From Streptococcus parapneumoniae (GTDB taxonomy: Bacteria; Bacillota; Bacilli; Lactobacillales; Streptococcaceae): a stretch of DNA of 64,000 nucleotides. The first letter of the stretch is position 1. Every line of letters starts with the position of its first letter. The notes under the pieces are model-generated. The model saw nothing but the letters and a program-made list of their open reading frames with translations, was not told the DNA's origin and made no database searches. This document shows, piece after piece, positions 27,483-37,084 of this stretch. A program made the position numbers and the translations under genes. Location of the stretch: NCBI RefSeq assembly GCF_037076355.1, contig NZ_AP026968.1:512501-576500 (forward strand). The letters run 5' to 3'.

Positions 27483-28133
27483 ATGAGACTTGAAATTATA
27501 AATGGACAGAAAATTTATGGGAAAAGACCTATTTTAAATGAGTTAAATCTGGTCTTTCAATCAGGAAATATTTATGGTCTTAAAGGTGATAATGGATCTG
27601 GTAAGACAGTTCTTTTAAAGATACTTGCTGGTTATATTAAGCTTGACAAAGGAAAAGTTCTTCAAGATGGCAAAGTTTACGGGGCAAAAAATCATTATAT
27701 TCAGGATGCAGGGATTTTAATTGAAAAGGTAGAGTTTCTATCTCATTTATCCCTTAGAGAAAATTTGGAACTGTTAAGGTATTTTTCATCTAAAGTTACG
27801 GAAAAAAGAATTGCCTATTGGATTCAATACTATGATTTACAGGAATTTGAAGACGTTGAATACCGTCATTTATCCTTAGGAACAAAGCAAAAAATGGCCT
27901 TGATTCAAGCCTTTATTGCCGAACCATCTATACTCTTTCTCGATGAACCTATGAATGCTTTAGATGAGAAGAGTGTGAGGTTAACCAAACAGGTCATTTT
28001 ATCTTACCTGAAAAAAGAAAATGGTCTGGTTATCCTGACGTCACACATATCGGAAGATATTTCAGACCTTTGTACAGATGTATTAGTTGTCGAAAATGGA
28101 CACATACAATATTTAAAGGATATACAATCCTAG
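27483..28133 (+). CDS. ABC transporter ATP-binding protein
   Basis: 216 residues: Walker A GDNGSGKTV (about 38-46), signature LSLGTKQKM, Walker B ILFLDEPMNALDE, H-loop TSHIS. Size and sequence resemble the ATPases of bacteriocin-immunity and lantibiotic self-protection systems. It starts 3 bp after the membrane-protein gene. Confidence 0.9.
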   Translation: MRLEIINGQKIYGKRPILNELNLVFQSGNIYGLKGDNGSGKTVLLKILAGYIKLDKGKVLQDGKVYGAKNHYIQDAGILIEKVEFLSHLSLRENLELLRYFSSKVTEKRIAYWIQYYDLQEFEDVEYRHLSLGTKQKMALIQAFIAEPSILFLDEPMNALDEKSVRLTKQVILSYLKKENGLVILTSHISEDISDLCTDVLVVENGHIQYLKDIQS

Positions 28134-28143
28134 GAGGTAGCTT

Positions 28144-28431
28144 ATGGCACATCTAAAATCATTTATTACACGCTATTCCAAGGTCTATATTGGTTTAGTT
28201 CTGTTGATCTGGATTGCTTTCTTCTTTCTTCCTTGGGGCAGTCCGATTCTGGGGGGAAAGATTGACCTCTTCAGCATACAGAAAGTCTTGCTAGTTTTTG
28301 GTATTCTGTCTATTTTGATGGCCTTGCTGTCCAAGAAAGTCAGTCTCTTTGTTTTTGGATTGATCTGCTGTTTTTCTCTTTGGATTAATCTATTTATCCT
28401 ATTTGCGATTTTGCCGATTTTTGGCAATTAA
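28144..28431 (+). CDS. Small membrane protein, unknown function
   Basis: 95 residues with three hydrophobic segments (about 13-30, 45-60, 68-92) and a conserved-looking LPWGSPILGGK loop. GGAGG precedes the ATG. It is last in the five-gene block, before the terminator at 28449-28479. Function unknown. Confidence 0.7.
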   Translation: MAHLKSFITRYSKVYIGLVLLIWIAFFFLPWGSPILGGKIDLFSIQKVLLVFGILSILMALLSKKVSLFVFGLICCFSLWINLFILFAILPIFGN

Positions 28432-28448
28432 AGTATCATAAAAGTCAG

Positions 28449-28479
28449 AGAGGTTAGCTTGGAAACTAGCCTCTTTTTC
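28449..28479 (+). terminator. Rho-independent terminator
   Basis: AGAGG-TTAG with CTAG-CCTCT around a GGAAA-containing loop, followed by TTTTT. It closes the membrane/ABC operon. Confidence 0.85.
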
Positions 28480-28576
28480 CTTTTCAAAATGGGGATTCTT
28501 CCTTGAAAATAATCAGTAATTGTGCTAAAATTAAAAGAACATTCTAAAATATTCGGAATTTAAAGTAAGGAAAAAC

Positions 28577-31090
28577 ATGGCTAATATTTTAAAAACAATT
28601 ATCGAAAATGATAAAGGAGAAATCCGTCGTCTGGAAAAGATGGCCGACAAGGTTTTCAAATACGAAGACCAAATGGCTGCTTTGACTGATGACCAACTAA
28701 AAGCAAAAACAGTTGAATTTAAAGAACGTTATCAAAATGGAGAATCACTGGATTCATTGCTTTATGAAGCATTTGCGGTTGTCCGTGAGGGTGCCAAACG
28801 TGTCCTAGGTCTCTTCCCTTATAAGGTTCAGGTTATGGGGGGAATTGTCCTTCACCATGGTGACGTGCCAGAGATGCGTACAGGGGAAGGGAAAACCTTG
28901 ACTGCGACCATGCCAGTATACCTCAATGCCCTTTCAGGTAAAGGGGTTCACGTAGTTACGGTCAATGAATACCTGTCAGAACGTGATGCGACTGAGATGG
29001 GTGAATTGTACTCATGGCTTGGTTTGTCAGTAGGGATTAACTTGGCTGCTAAATCTCCAATGGAGAAAAAAGAAGCCTATGAGTGTGATATTACTTACTC
29101 AACCAACTCAGAAATCGGATTTGACTACCTTCGTGATAACATGGTCGTTCGTGCTGAAAACATGGTACAACGTCCGCTTAACTATGCTTTGGTCGATGAG
29201 GTTGACTCAATCTTGATTGACGAAGCGCGTACACCTTTGATCGTGTCAGGTGCTAACGCAGTTGAAACAAGTCAGCTCTACCATATGGCAGACCACTATG
29301 TAAAATCTTTGGACAAAGACGACTACATCATCGATGTGCAGTCTAAGACTATTGGTTTGTCTGATTCAGGGATTGACAAGGCTGAAAGCTACTTCAAGCT
29401 TGAAAACCTCTATGACATCGAAAACGTAGCTCTTACTCACTTTATTGATAACGCCCTTCGTGCCAACTACATCATGCTTCTCGATATTGACTATGTGGTG
29501 AGCGAAGAACAAGAAATTTTGATTGTCGACCAATTTACAGGTCGTACCATGGAAGGTCGTCGTTATTCTGATGGATTGCACCAAGCTATTGAAGCCAAAG
29601 AAGGTGTTCCAATCCAGGATGAAACCAAGACATCTGCCTCAATCACTTACCAAAACCTTTTCCGTATGTACAAGAAATTGTCTGGTATGACAGGTACAGG
29701 TAAGACCGAGGAAGAAGAATTCCGTGAAATTTACAACATTCGTGTTATTCCAATCCCAACCAACCGTCCTGTTCAACGTATTGACCACTCAGATCTTCTT
29801 TATGCAAGTATCGAGGCTAAGTTTAAGGCGGTTGTCGAAGACGTTAAGGCTCGTTACCAAAAAGGTCAGCCTGTATTGGTTGGTACAGTAGCGGTTGAAA
29901 CCAGTGATTACATTTCTAAGAAATTGGTTGCAGCTGGCGTTCCTCACGAAGTCTTGAATGCCAAAAACCACTATAGAGAAGCCCAAATCATCATGAATGC
30001 TGGTCAACGTGGTGCCGTTACCATCGCAACCAACATGGCGGGTCGTGGTACCGACATCAAACTTGGTGAAGGGGTTCGCGAATTGGGTGGACTTTGTGTT
30101 ATTGGTACAGAACGTCATGAAAGCCGTCGTATCGATAACCAGCTTCGTGGACGTTCAGGTCGTCAGGGAGACCCAGGTGAGTCACAATTTTACCTATCTC
30201 TTGAAGATGATTTGATGAAACGTTTTGGTTCTGAACGCTTGAAGGGAATCTTTGAACGTCTCAACATGTCTGAAGAGGCGATTGAGTCTCGTATGTTGAC
30301 ACGTCAGGTTGAGGCAGCGCAAAAACGCGTTGAAGGAAATAACTACGATACCCGTAAACAAGTCCTTCAATACGATGACGTCATGCGTGAACAACGTGAG
30401 ATTATCTATGCTCAACGTTACGATGTCATCACTGCAGACCGTGACTTGGCACCTGAAATTCAGGCTATGATTAAACGCACGATTGAACGTGTCGTTGATG
30501 GTCATGCGCGTGCCAAACAAGATGAAAAACTAGAAGCTATTTTGAACTTTGCTAAGTACAACTTGCTTCCTGAAGATTCTATTACGATGGACGACTTGTC
30601 AGGCTTGTCTGATAAGGCTATTAAGGAAGAACTCTTCCAACGTGCCTTGCAAGTTTACGATAGTCAGGTTTCAAAACTACGCGATGAAGAAGCAGTCAAA
30701 GAATTCCAAAAAGTTTTGATTCTACGAGTGGTAGATAACAAGTGGACAGATCATATCGATGCTCTTGATCAATTGCGTAACGCAGTTGGACTTCGTGGCT
30801 ATGCTCAGAACAACCCTGTTGTTGAGTATCAGGCAGAAGGTTTCCGTATGTTTAATGATATGATTGGTTCGATTGAGTTTGATGTGACACGTTTGATGAT
30901 GAAAGCACAAATTCATGAACAAGAAAGACCACAGGCAGAACGCCATATCAGTACAACAGCGACTCGTAATATTGCTGCCCACCAAGCAAGTATGCCAGAA
31001 GATTTGGATTTGAGCCAGATTGGACGGAATGAACTTTGCCCATGTGGTTCTGGTAAGAAGTTTAAAAACTGTCACGGTAAAAGACAATAA
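28577..31090 (+). CDS. secA: Protein translocase ATPase SecA
   Basis: The motor of the general Sec pathway. 837 residues, the housekeeping form. Walker A MRTGEGKT is near residue 100. [11 protein letters not shown] is motif II, and motif VI lies in [13 protein letters not shown]. The C-terminal zinc site [12 protein letters not shown] is present, which distinguishes it from accessory SecA2. It exports the signal-peptide proteins in this window. Single gene with a hairpin after it. Confidence 0.98.
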   Translation: MANILKTIIENDKGEIRRLEKMADKVFKYEDQMAALTDDQLKAKTVEFKERYQNGESLDSLLYEAFAVVREGAKRVLGLFPYKVQVMGGIVLHHGDVPEMRTGEGKTLTATMPVYLNALSGKGVHVVTVNEYLSERDATEMGELYSWLGLSVGINLAAKSPMEKKEAYECDITYSTNSEIGFDYLRDNMVVRAENMVQRPLNYALVDEVDSILIDEARTPLIVSGANAVETSQLYHMADHYVKSLDKDDYIIDVQSKTIGLSDSGIDKAESYFKLENLYDIENVALTHFIDNALRANYIMLLDIDYVVSEEQEILIVDQFTGRTMEGRRYSDGLHQAIEAKEGVPIQDETKTSASITYQNLFRMYKKLSGMTGTGKTEEEEFREIYNIRVIPIPTNRPVQRIDHSDLLYASIEAKFKAVVEDVKARYQKGQPVLVGTVAVETSDYISKKLVAAGVPHEVLNAKNHYREAQIIMNAGQRGAVTIATNMAGRGTDIKLGEGVRELGGLCVIGTERHESRRIDNQLRGRSGRQGDPGESQFYLSLEDDLMKRFGSERLKGIFERLNMSEEAIESRMLTRQVEAAQKRVEGNNYDTRKQVLQYDDVMREQREIIYAQRYDVITADRDLAPEIQAMIKRTIERVVDGHARAKQDEKLEAILNFAKYNLLPEDSITMDDLSGLSDKAIKEELFQRALQVYDSQVSKLRDEEAVKEFQKVLILRVVDNKWTDHIDALDQLRNAVGLRGYAQNNPVVEYQAEGFRMFNDMIGSIEFDVTRLMMKAQIHEQERPQAERHISTTATRNIAAHQASMPEDLDLSQIGRNELCPCGSGKKFKNCHGKRQ

Positions 31091-31108
31091 AATGAGATAG
31101 TTTAGAGG

Positions 31109-31155
31109 CGGATACCTTGTGAAAAGTAAATTTTTACTTGGTATCCGTTTGCTTT
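31109..31155 (+). terminator. Hairpin after secA
   Basis: GGATACC (31110-31116) pairs with GGTATCC (31140-31146) and an inner AAGTAAA / TTTACTT extends the stem. The following GTTTGCTTTAT is only a weak T-run, so some readthrough into the DAHP synthase genes is possible. Confidence 0.7.
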
Positions 31156-31170
31156 ATAAGGAGATGAGTT

Positions 31171-32202
31171 ATGGTATTTACAGCAAAAAGTCCTAAAATC
31201 AATATTGAAGAAGTTCGTGCCTTGTCAAAATTAGAAGGCCAAGCTTTGGAGAGAAAATCACAGCGCGATCAAGAGCTAGAAGCCATTATACGTGGAGAAA
31301 ACCAACGAATTCTCTTGGTAATCGGGCCATGCTCATCTGACAATGAAGAAGCTGTTCTTGAGTACGCTAAGCGTTTGGCAGTCTTACAAGAAGAAGTGGC
31401 AGACCGTATCTTTATGGTTATGCGTGTTTATACTGCCAAACCCCGTACTAACGGAGATGGTTACAAAGGCTTGATTCACCAGCCTAACGCGACAGAAGCG
31501 CCTAGTCTTATCAACGGAATTAAAGCCGTTCGTCATCTTCATTATCGTGTCATCACGGAAACAGGTATGACGACAGCTGATGAAATGCTTTATCCTGAAA
31601 ATCTTCCGCTTGTAGATGATTTGATTTCTTACATGGCAGTTGGTGCCCGTTCAGTTGAAGACCAGCAACACCGCTTTGTGGCCAGTGGGGCAGGATTTTC
31701 TACTGGTTTTAAAAATCCAACCTCTGGAAATCTCAATGTCATGTTTAATGGGATTTATGCTGCTCAAAACAAACAAAGTTTCCTTTTCTTAGGAAAAGAA
31801 GTAGAAACAACTGGGAACCCGCTTTCACACGCTATTCTTCGTGGTGCTCTTAATGAGTATGGTAACAATATTCCCAACTACTATTATGACAATTTAATTG
31901 AGACCATTGCCCAGTATGAGAAAATGGGCTTGGAAAATCCTTTTATCATCATTGATACCAATCATGACAATTCTGGTAAGCAGTATATTGAACAGATCCG
32001 AATTGTCCGCCAGACCTTGATTAACCGTGCTTGGAATGAAAAAATTAAGCAGTTCGTTCGTGGTTTTATGATTGAGTCTTATCTGGAAGATGGTCGACAA
32101 AATGAGCCAGAAGTATTTGGTAAGTCTATCACAGACCCTTGCTTGGGTTGGGATAACACAGAAGCTCTTGTCAGAGAAATTTACAAAACGTTAGGAGAAT
32201 AA
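31171..32202 (+). CDS. aroG: 3-deoxy-7-phosphoheptulonate synthase, class I (first of two)
   Basis: It condenses phosphoenolpyruvate and erythrose-4-phosphate to start the shikimate pathway. 343 residues with class I motifs: [11 protein letters not shown], the PEP-binding [23 protein letters not shown] and [11 protein letters not shown] (metal/substrate residues). A near-identical paralog begins one base after its stop. Differences in loops suggest distinct feedback control by aromatic amino acids, but which one cannot be read from sequence. Confidence 0.95.
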   Translation: MVFTAKSPKINIEEVRALSKLEGQALERKSQRDQELEAIIRGENQRILLVIGPCSSDNEEAVLEYAKRLAVLQEEVADRIFMVMRVYTAKPRTNGDGYKGLIHQPNATEAPSLINGIKAVRHLHYRVITETGMTTADEMLYPENLPLVDDLISYMAVGARSVEDQQHRFVASGAGFSTGFKNPTSGNLNVMFNGIYAAQNKQSFLFLGKEVETTGNPLSHAILRGALNEYGNNIPNYYYDNLIETIAQYEKMGLENPFIIIDTNHDNSGKQYIEQIRIVRQTLINRAWNEKIKQFVRGFMIESYLEDGRQNEPEVFGKSITDPCLGWDNTEALVREIYKTLGE

Positions 32203-32203
32203 G

Positions 32204-33235
32204 ATGGCATTTATTGAAAAAGGTCAAGAAATCGATATGGAAGTCATTAAGGCTGAAACCCAATTGTCTGCGGAAGCCTTGAGACTCAAGGAAAGCCGTG
32301 ACAGGGAATTGGCAGACATTATTTCAGGGGAAGATGACCGTCTCCTTTTGGTAATTGGTCCTTGCTCTTCTGATAATGAAGAAGCTGTCTTGGAATATGC
32401 CCGCCGCTTGTCAGCCTTGCAAAAGAAGGTAGCGGACAAGATTTTCATGGTTATGCGCGTTTATACTGCTAAGCCTCGTACCAACGGAGACGGCTATAAA
32501 GGGTTGGTTCACCAGCCAGACACTTCTAAGGCTCCAAGCCTGATTAACGGTTTGCAGGCTGTGCGCCAGTTGCACTACCGAGTGATTACAGAGACTGGTT
32601 TGACGACGGCAGATGAGATGCTTTATCCGTCAAATCTAATTTTGGTGGATGACTTGGTCAGCTACCATGCTGTTGGAGCTCGTTCTGTGGAAGACCAAGA
32701 GCACCGCTTTGTGGCTTCTGGGATTGATGCACCAGTAGGGATGAAAAATCCAACCTCAGGAAATTTGGGTGTTATGTTTAACGCCATCTATGCTGCTCAA
32801 AATAAGCAAACCTTCCTTTATCATGGGCAGGAAGTTGAGACTTCAGGTAATCCTTTGTCCCATGTCATCCTCCGTGGAGCAGTTAACGAGTATGGCAATT
32901 ATATGCCGAATTACTACTATGAAAACCTACTCCAAGCCATTGAACGCTATGAAACCATGGGACTTGAAAATCCCTTTATCCTCATTGATACCAACCATGA
33001 TAACTCAGGCAAGCAGTATATGGAGCAGATTCGAATTGTTCGCCAGACCTTGCAAAATCGTGATTGGAATGAGAAAATTAAAAAGACAGTTCGAGGATTT
33101 ATGATTGAATCTTACCTAGCAGATGGTCGTCAAAACCAACCAGAGGTCTTTGGCTGCTCTATTACAGATCCTTGCCTAGGTTGGGAAAATACAGAGGCTT
33201 TGGTAGAAGAAATCTATGCTACCTTGGCAGAATAA
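32204..33235 (+). CDS. aroG: 3-deoxy-7-phosphoheptulonate synthase, class I (second of two)
   Basis: 343 residues, the same length as the preceding gene and collinear with it. The active-site motifs are the same ([33 protein letters not shown]). It starts two bases after the first gene stops. Main differences lie in the N-terminal 35 residues and the [15 protein letters not shown] loop. A tandem duplication followed by divergence explains the pair. A hairpin follows at 33247. Confidence 0.95.
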   Translation: MAFIEKGQEIDMEVIKAETQLSAEALRLKESRDRELADIISGEDDRLLLVIGPCSSDNEEAVLEYARRLSALQKKVADKIFMVMRVYTAKPRTNGDGYKGLVHQPDTSKAPSLINGLQAVRQLHYRVITETGLTTADEMLYPSNLILVDDLVSYHAVGARSVEDQEHRFVASGIDAPVGMKNPTSGNLGVMFNAIYAAQNKQTFLYHGQEVETSGNPLSHVILRGAVNEYGNYMPNYYYENLLQAIERYETMGLENPFILIDTNHDNSGKQYMEQIRIVRQTLQNRDWNEKIKKTVRGFMIESYLADGRQNQPEVFGCSITDPCLGWENTEALVEEIYATLAE

Positions 33236-33246
33236 GTGAAAAGGAT

Positions 33247-33272
33247 GGAGTTGGGGAATCTCAACTCCTTTT
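33247..33272 (+). terminator. Hairpin between the DAHP synthase pair and acpS
   Basis: GGAGTTG / CAACTCC stem with an 8-nt loop and four T, ending 8 bases before the acpS start. It could be a weak terminator or attenuator. The stem contains the only GGAG near the acpS start, and it is too far away to act as its ribosome site. Confidence 0.6.
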
Positions 33273-33279
33273 GATGAGA

Positions 33280-33642
33280 ATGATAGTTGGACACGGAATT
33301 GACATCGAAGAATTGGCTTCGATAGAAAGAGCGGCTGCACGACATGAAGGCTTTGCCAAGCGCGTGCTGACCGCTCAGGAAATGGAACGGTTTAACAGTC
33401 TTAAAGGGCGCAGGCAAATCGAATATTTGGCTGGTCGCTGGTCGGCTAAAGAAGCCTTTTCCAAGGCCATGGGAACGGGAATTGGCAAGCTCGGTTTTCA
33501 GGATTTAGAAGTCTTAAACAATGAACGCGGGGCGCCTTATTTTAGTCAGTCACCATTTTCAGGAAAAATTTGGCTATCTATCAGCCATACCGATCAGTTT
33601 GTGACAGCCAGTGTCATTTTGGAGGAAAATCATGAAAGCTAG
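33280..33642 (+). CDS. acpS: Holo-[acyl-carrier-protein] synthase
   Basis: AcpS transfers phosphopantetheine from CoA to apo-ACP, needed for fatty acid synthesis. 120 residues: [15 protein letters not shown] with the metal-binding Asp at the start, and the [14 protein letters not shown] motif. The family start is MIVGHGID, giving ATG 33280; ATG 33274 adds two residues and is not excluded. No good ribosome site is seen. It overlaps alr by 11 bases. Confidence 0.95.
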   Translation: MIVGHGIDIEELASIERAAARHEGFAKRVLTAQEMERFNSLKGRRQIEYLAGRWSAKEAFSKAMGTGIGKLGFQDLEVLNNERGAPYFSQSPFSGKIWLSISHTDQFVTASVILEENHES

Positions 33643-34735
33643 TCCGCATAGACCAACCAAGGCTCTGATTCATCTGGGAGCTATTCGACACAATATTCAG
33701 CAAATGGGGGCTCATATCCCTGAGGGGACACTCAAGTGGGCAGTGGTCAAAGCCAATGCCTATGGGCATGGGGCAGTAGCTGTTGCCAAGGCAATCCAAG
33801 AAGATGTAGACGGTTTTTGCGTTTCCAATATTGATGAAGCCGTTGAACTTAGACAAGCTGGACTCAGCAAGCCAATCCTTATTTTAGGAGTTTCTGAGCT
33901 AGAAGCTGTTACTCTAGCTAAAGAATATGACATCACCTTGACAGTGGCTGGACTGGAGTGGGTTCAAGCACTCTTAGATAAGGAAGCTGATTTAGCTGAT
34001 TTGACAGTCCACCTCAAGATTGATTCAGGAATGGGACGAATTGGTTTTAGAGAGGCCAGTGAGGTTGAGCAGGCTCAAGATTTGCTCCTTCAACACGGTG
34101 CTCGTGTTGAAGGAATCTTTACCCACTTTGCGACTGCTGATGAAGAGTCAGATGACTACTTTAATGAGCAGTTGGAACGGTTTAAAACTATTTTAGCCAG
34201 TATGAAGGAAGCCCCAGAGCTGATTCATGCTAGTAACTCTGCAACGACTCTTTGGCATGCAGAGACTATTTTTAATGCGATCCGTATGGGAGACGCTATG
34301 TATGGTCTCAATCCAAGTGGAGAGGTTTTGGATTTGCCTTATGACCTGACACCAGCCTTGACCTTGGAGTCTGCTTTAGTCCATGTCAAGACAGTTCCAG
34401 CGGGAGCTTGCATGGGCTACGGGGCGACCTATCAGGCGGATAGCGAGCAAGTCATCGCGACGGTGCCAATCGGCTATGCGGATGGTTGGACACGAGATAT
34501 GCAAAATTTCTCTGTCTTGGTAGATGGGCAAGCTTGCCCAATCGTCGGACGAGTCTCTATGGACCAAATCACCATTCGTTTGCCTAAGCTTTATCCGCTG
34601 GGAACCAAAGTAACCTTGATTGGCTCCAATGGGGATAAGGAAATCACTGCAACTCAGGTAGCGACCTACCGTGGAACTATTAACTACGAGGTGGTTTGTC
34701 TCCTCAGCGACCGCATTCCGAGAGAATATGATTAG
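33632..34735 (+). CDS. alr: Alanine racemase
   Basis: This PLP enzyme makes D-alanine for peptidoglycan and teichoic acids. 367 residues: the PLP lysine in [11 protein letters not shown] (about residue 39), and the catalytic Tyr in CMGYGATYQ near 265. The ATG at 33632 follows GGAGG by 7 bases, inside the acpS end. It forms an operon with acpS and recG (18 bp gap). Confidence 0.97.
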   Translation: MKASPHRPTKALIHLGAIRHNIQQMGAHIPEGTLKWAVVKANAYGHGAVAVAKAIQEDVDGFCVSNIDEAVELRQAGLSKPILILGVSELEAVTLAKEYDITLTVAGLEWVQALLDKEADLADLTVHLKIDSGMGRIGFREASEVEQAQDLLLQHGARVEGIFTHFATADEESDDYFNEQLERFKTILASMKEAPELIHASNSATTLWHAETIFNAIRMGDAMYGLNPSGEVLDLPYDLTPALTLESALVHVKTVPAGACMGYGATYQADSEQVIATVPIGYADGWTRDMQNFSVLVDGQACPIVGRVSMDQITIRLPKLYPLGTKVTLIGSNGDKEITATQVATYRGTINYEVVCLLSDRIPREYD

Positions 34736-34753
34736 AAAAGAAAGGAGTGGAGC

Positions 34754-36769
34754 ATGAATCTACATCAACCCTTGCATGTCTTACCTGGTGTGGGACCAAA
34801 GTCAGCAGAAAAATACGCCAAACTAGGAATTGAAAACTTGCAAGACCTCTTGTTCTACTTTCCTTTCCGTTATGAAGACTTTAAAACCAAGCAGGTTTTG
34901 GAGTTGGAAGACGGTGAAAAGGCGGTTCTTTCTGGTCAAGTCGTGACTCCTGCTAGTGTCCAGTATTATGGTTTTAAGCGCAATCGCCTGCGCTTTAGCC
35001 TCAAGCAGGGAGAAGTTGTTTTTGCAGTGAATTTCTTTAACCAGCCCTATCTAGCAGATAAGATAGAGTTGGGAGCAACCCTTGCTGTCTTTGGAAAATG
35101 GGACCGTGCTAAGGCTAGTTTGACTGGGATGAAGGTCCTGGCTCAGGTGGAAGATGACCTCCAACCTGTCTATCGCTTGGCTCAGGGAATCAGTCAGACC
35201 AGTCTGGTCAAGGTTATCAAGGCAGCCTTTGATCAGGGACTGGACCTCTTGATTGAGGAAAATCTTCCCCAGTCTTTGCTGGACAAATACAAACTCATGT
35301 CCCGTTGTCAGGCTGTTCGTGCCATGCATTTCCCCAAGGATTTGGCGGAATACAAGCAGGGCCTTCGCCGTATCAAATTTGAGGAACTCTTTTATTTCCA
35401 AATGCAATTGCAGACGCTCAAATCTGAAAATAGAGTTCAGGGAAGCGGTCTGGTTCTAGATTGGTCTCAGGAAAAGGTGACAGCAGTCAAGGAAAGCCTT
35501 CCTTTTGCCCTGACCCCAGCTCAAGAAAAGAGTTTGCAGGAAATTTTAATCGATATGAAGTCGGACCACCACATGAATCGTCTTTTGCAAGGGGATGTGG
35601 GGAGCGGGAAAACGGTAGTCGCTGGCTTGGCCATGTTTGCGGCAGTGACAGCTGGCTACCAAGCAGCCCTCATGGTGCCAACAGAAATCCTTGCAGAGCA
35701 ACATTATGAGAGTTTACAGAACCTTTTTCCAGATTTGAAACTGGCTCTCTTGACAGGTTCTTTGAAAGTGGCAGAAAAAAGAGAAGTCTTGGAGACCATT
35801 GCCAAGGGTGAGGCTGATTTGATTATCGGAACCCACGCTCTGATACAGGATGGGGTGGAGTATGCTCGTCTTGGTTTGATTATCATCGATGAGCAACACC
35901 GTTTTGGTGTGGGGCAAAGGCGTATTTTACGGGAAAAAGGCGACAATCCAGATGTCCTCATGATGACGGCGACTCCCATTCCACGGACGCTTGCCATCAC
36001 AGCCTTTGGAGATATGGATGTTTCCATTATCGACCAGATGCCAGCAGGTCGGAAACCTATTGTGACGCGCTGGATCAAACATGAGCAACTACCTCAGGTC
36101 TTGACTTGGTTAGAGGGGGAAATTCAAAAAGGTTCCCAAGCCTATGTCATCTCTCCCTTGATTGAAGAATCAGAAGCTCTAGATTTGAAAAATGCCATTG
36201 CCTTATCAGAAGAGCTGACGGCTCATTTTGCAGGTAAGGCAGAAGTGGCTCTTCTACATGGTAAGATGAAGAGTGACGAAAAAGACCAGATCATGCAGGA
36301 TTTCAAGGAGAGAAAAACAGATATTCTGGTTTCAACAACGGTTATCGAGGTTGGGGTCAATGTTCCAAATGCGACTGTCATGATCATCATGGATGCCGAT
36401 CGCTTCGGGCTCAGTCAGCTTCACCAGCTCAGAGGTCGTGTGGGTCGGGGGGACAAGCAGTCCTATGCTGTTCTCGTTGCCAATCCCAAGACTGATTCTG
36501 GGAAAGACCGCATGCGCATCATGACAGAAACGACCAATGGATTTGTCCTTGCGGAGGAAGATTTGAAAATGCGTGGTTCTGGTGAGATTTTTGGAACCAG
36601 ACAGTCAGGACTCCCAGAGTTTCAAGTAGCTGATATTATCGAAGATTTTCCGATTTTAGAAGAAGCCAGAAAGGTTGCTAGCTACATTAGTTCTATTGAA
36701 GGCTGGCAAGAGGATCCAGAGTGGCGCATGATTGCCCTTCATTTGGAAAAGAAAGAACATCTGGATTAA
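34754..36769 (+). CDS. recG: ATP-dependent DNA helicase RecG
   Basis: RecG regresses stalled replication forks and migrates branched DNA. 671 residues: wedge/OB domain (about 1-230), then helicase motifs, Walker A GDVGSGKTVV (about 284), motif II DEQHRFGVGQ, motif III MTATPIPRTL, motif VI QLRGRVGRG, and the TRG-type C-terminus. GGAG precedes the ATG. Last gene of the acpS-alr-recG unit. Confidence 0.97.
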   Translation: MNLHQPLHVLPGVGPKSAEKYAKLGIENLQDLLFYFPFRYEDFKTKQVLELEDGEKAVLSGQVVTPASVQYYGFKRNRLRFSLKQGEVVFAVNFFNQPYLADKIELGATLAVFGKWDRAKASLTGMKVLAQVEDDLQPVYRLAQGISQTSLVKVIKAAFDQGLDLLIEENLPQSLLDKYKLMSRCQAVRAMHFPKDLAEYKQGLRRIKFEELFYFQMQLQTLKSENRVQGSGLVLDWSQEKVTAVKESLPFALTPAQEKSLQEILIDMKSDHHMNRLLQGDVGSGKTVVAGLAMFAAVTAGYQAALMVPTEILAEQHYESLQNLFPDLKLALLTGSLKVAEKREVLETIAKGEADLIIGTHALIQDGVEYARLGLIIIDEQHRFGVGQRRILREKGDNPDVLMMTATPIPRTLAITAFGDMDVSIIDQMPAGRKPIVTRWIKHEQLPQVLTWLEGEIQKGSQAYVISPLIEESEALDLKNAIALSEELTAHFAGKAEVALLHGKMKSDEKDQIMQDFKERKTDILVSTTVIEVGVNVPNATVMIIMDADRFGLSQLHQLRGRVGRGDKQSYAVLVANPKTDSGKDRMRIMTETTNGFVLAEEDLKMRGSGEIFGTRQSGLPEFQVADIIEDFPILEEARKVASYISSIEGWQEDPEWRMIALHLEKKEHLD

Positions 36770-36850
36770 GCTTTCTCTAAGGAAAACTTAAGCTAGCTTT
36801 CAGGTTTGACCCTTATACTAGAGTCATCAAAAAGAAACGAGGACTCTCAG

Positions 36851-36913
36851 ATGACAGTAACAATTAAAGTAAATTACCAAACTACTTTCCAAAAGAAGGA
36901 AGCAAAAAACTAG
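36851..36913 (+). CDS. Candidate 20-residue small protein gene
   Basis: ATG at 36851 with GAGGA seven bases upstream, TAG at 36911-36913, and a terminator right behind (36926-36948). The peptide is polar and basic (begins MTVTIKVNYQTTF) with no signal sequence. A TATACT at 36814 is a plausible -10 but its -35 is weak. Independent ribosome site and terminator make it a credible but unproven small gene. Confidence 0.45.
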   Translation: MTVTIKVNYQTTFQKKEAKN

Positions 36914-36925
36914 TGTAAACATAAG

Positions 36926-36948
36926 AAAGAGCGAAATGCTCTTTTTCG
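36926..36948 (+). terminator. Rho-independent terminator of the small ORF
   Basis: AAGAGC-GAAAT-GCTCTT followed by TTT. Confidence 0.8.
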
Positions 36949-36952
36949 TTTC

Positions 36953-36966
36953 TAAAACTACTTTCA
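36953..36966. promoter_or_regulatory. NanR-type palindrome upstream of the esterase gene
   Basis: TAAAACTACTTTCA differs by two bases from the palindromes before three nan promoters. A weak promoter (TTGCAT 37022-37027, 17 bp, TACAGT 37045-37050) lies 69 bp downstream, the spacing seen at the nan promoters. No cre is present. Factor assignment is inferred. Confidence 0.45.
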
Positions 36967-37084
36967 GTCAATAGGCTTGAAGGAGGAAAAGCTAAATTCA
37001 CTTTCTATTTACCCTTCTTTCTTGCATTGATTACATAGATATGCTACAGTTGTGATAGCGATTATAAAATATAAGGAGCATGCT

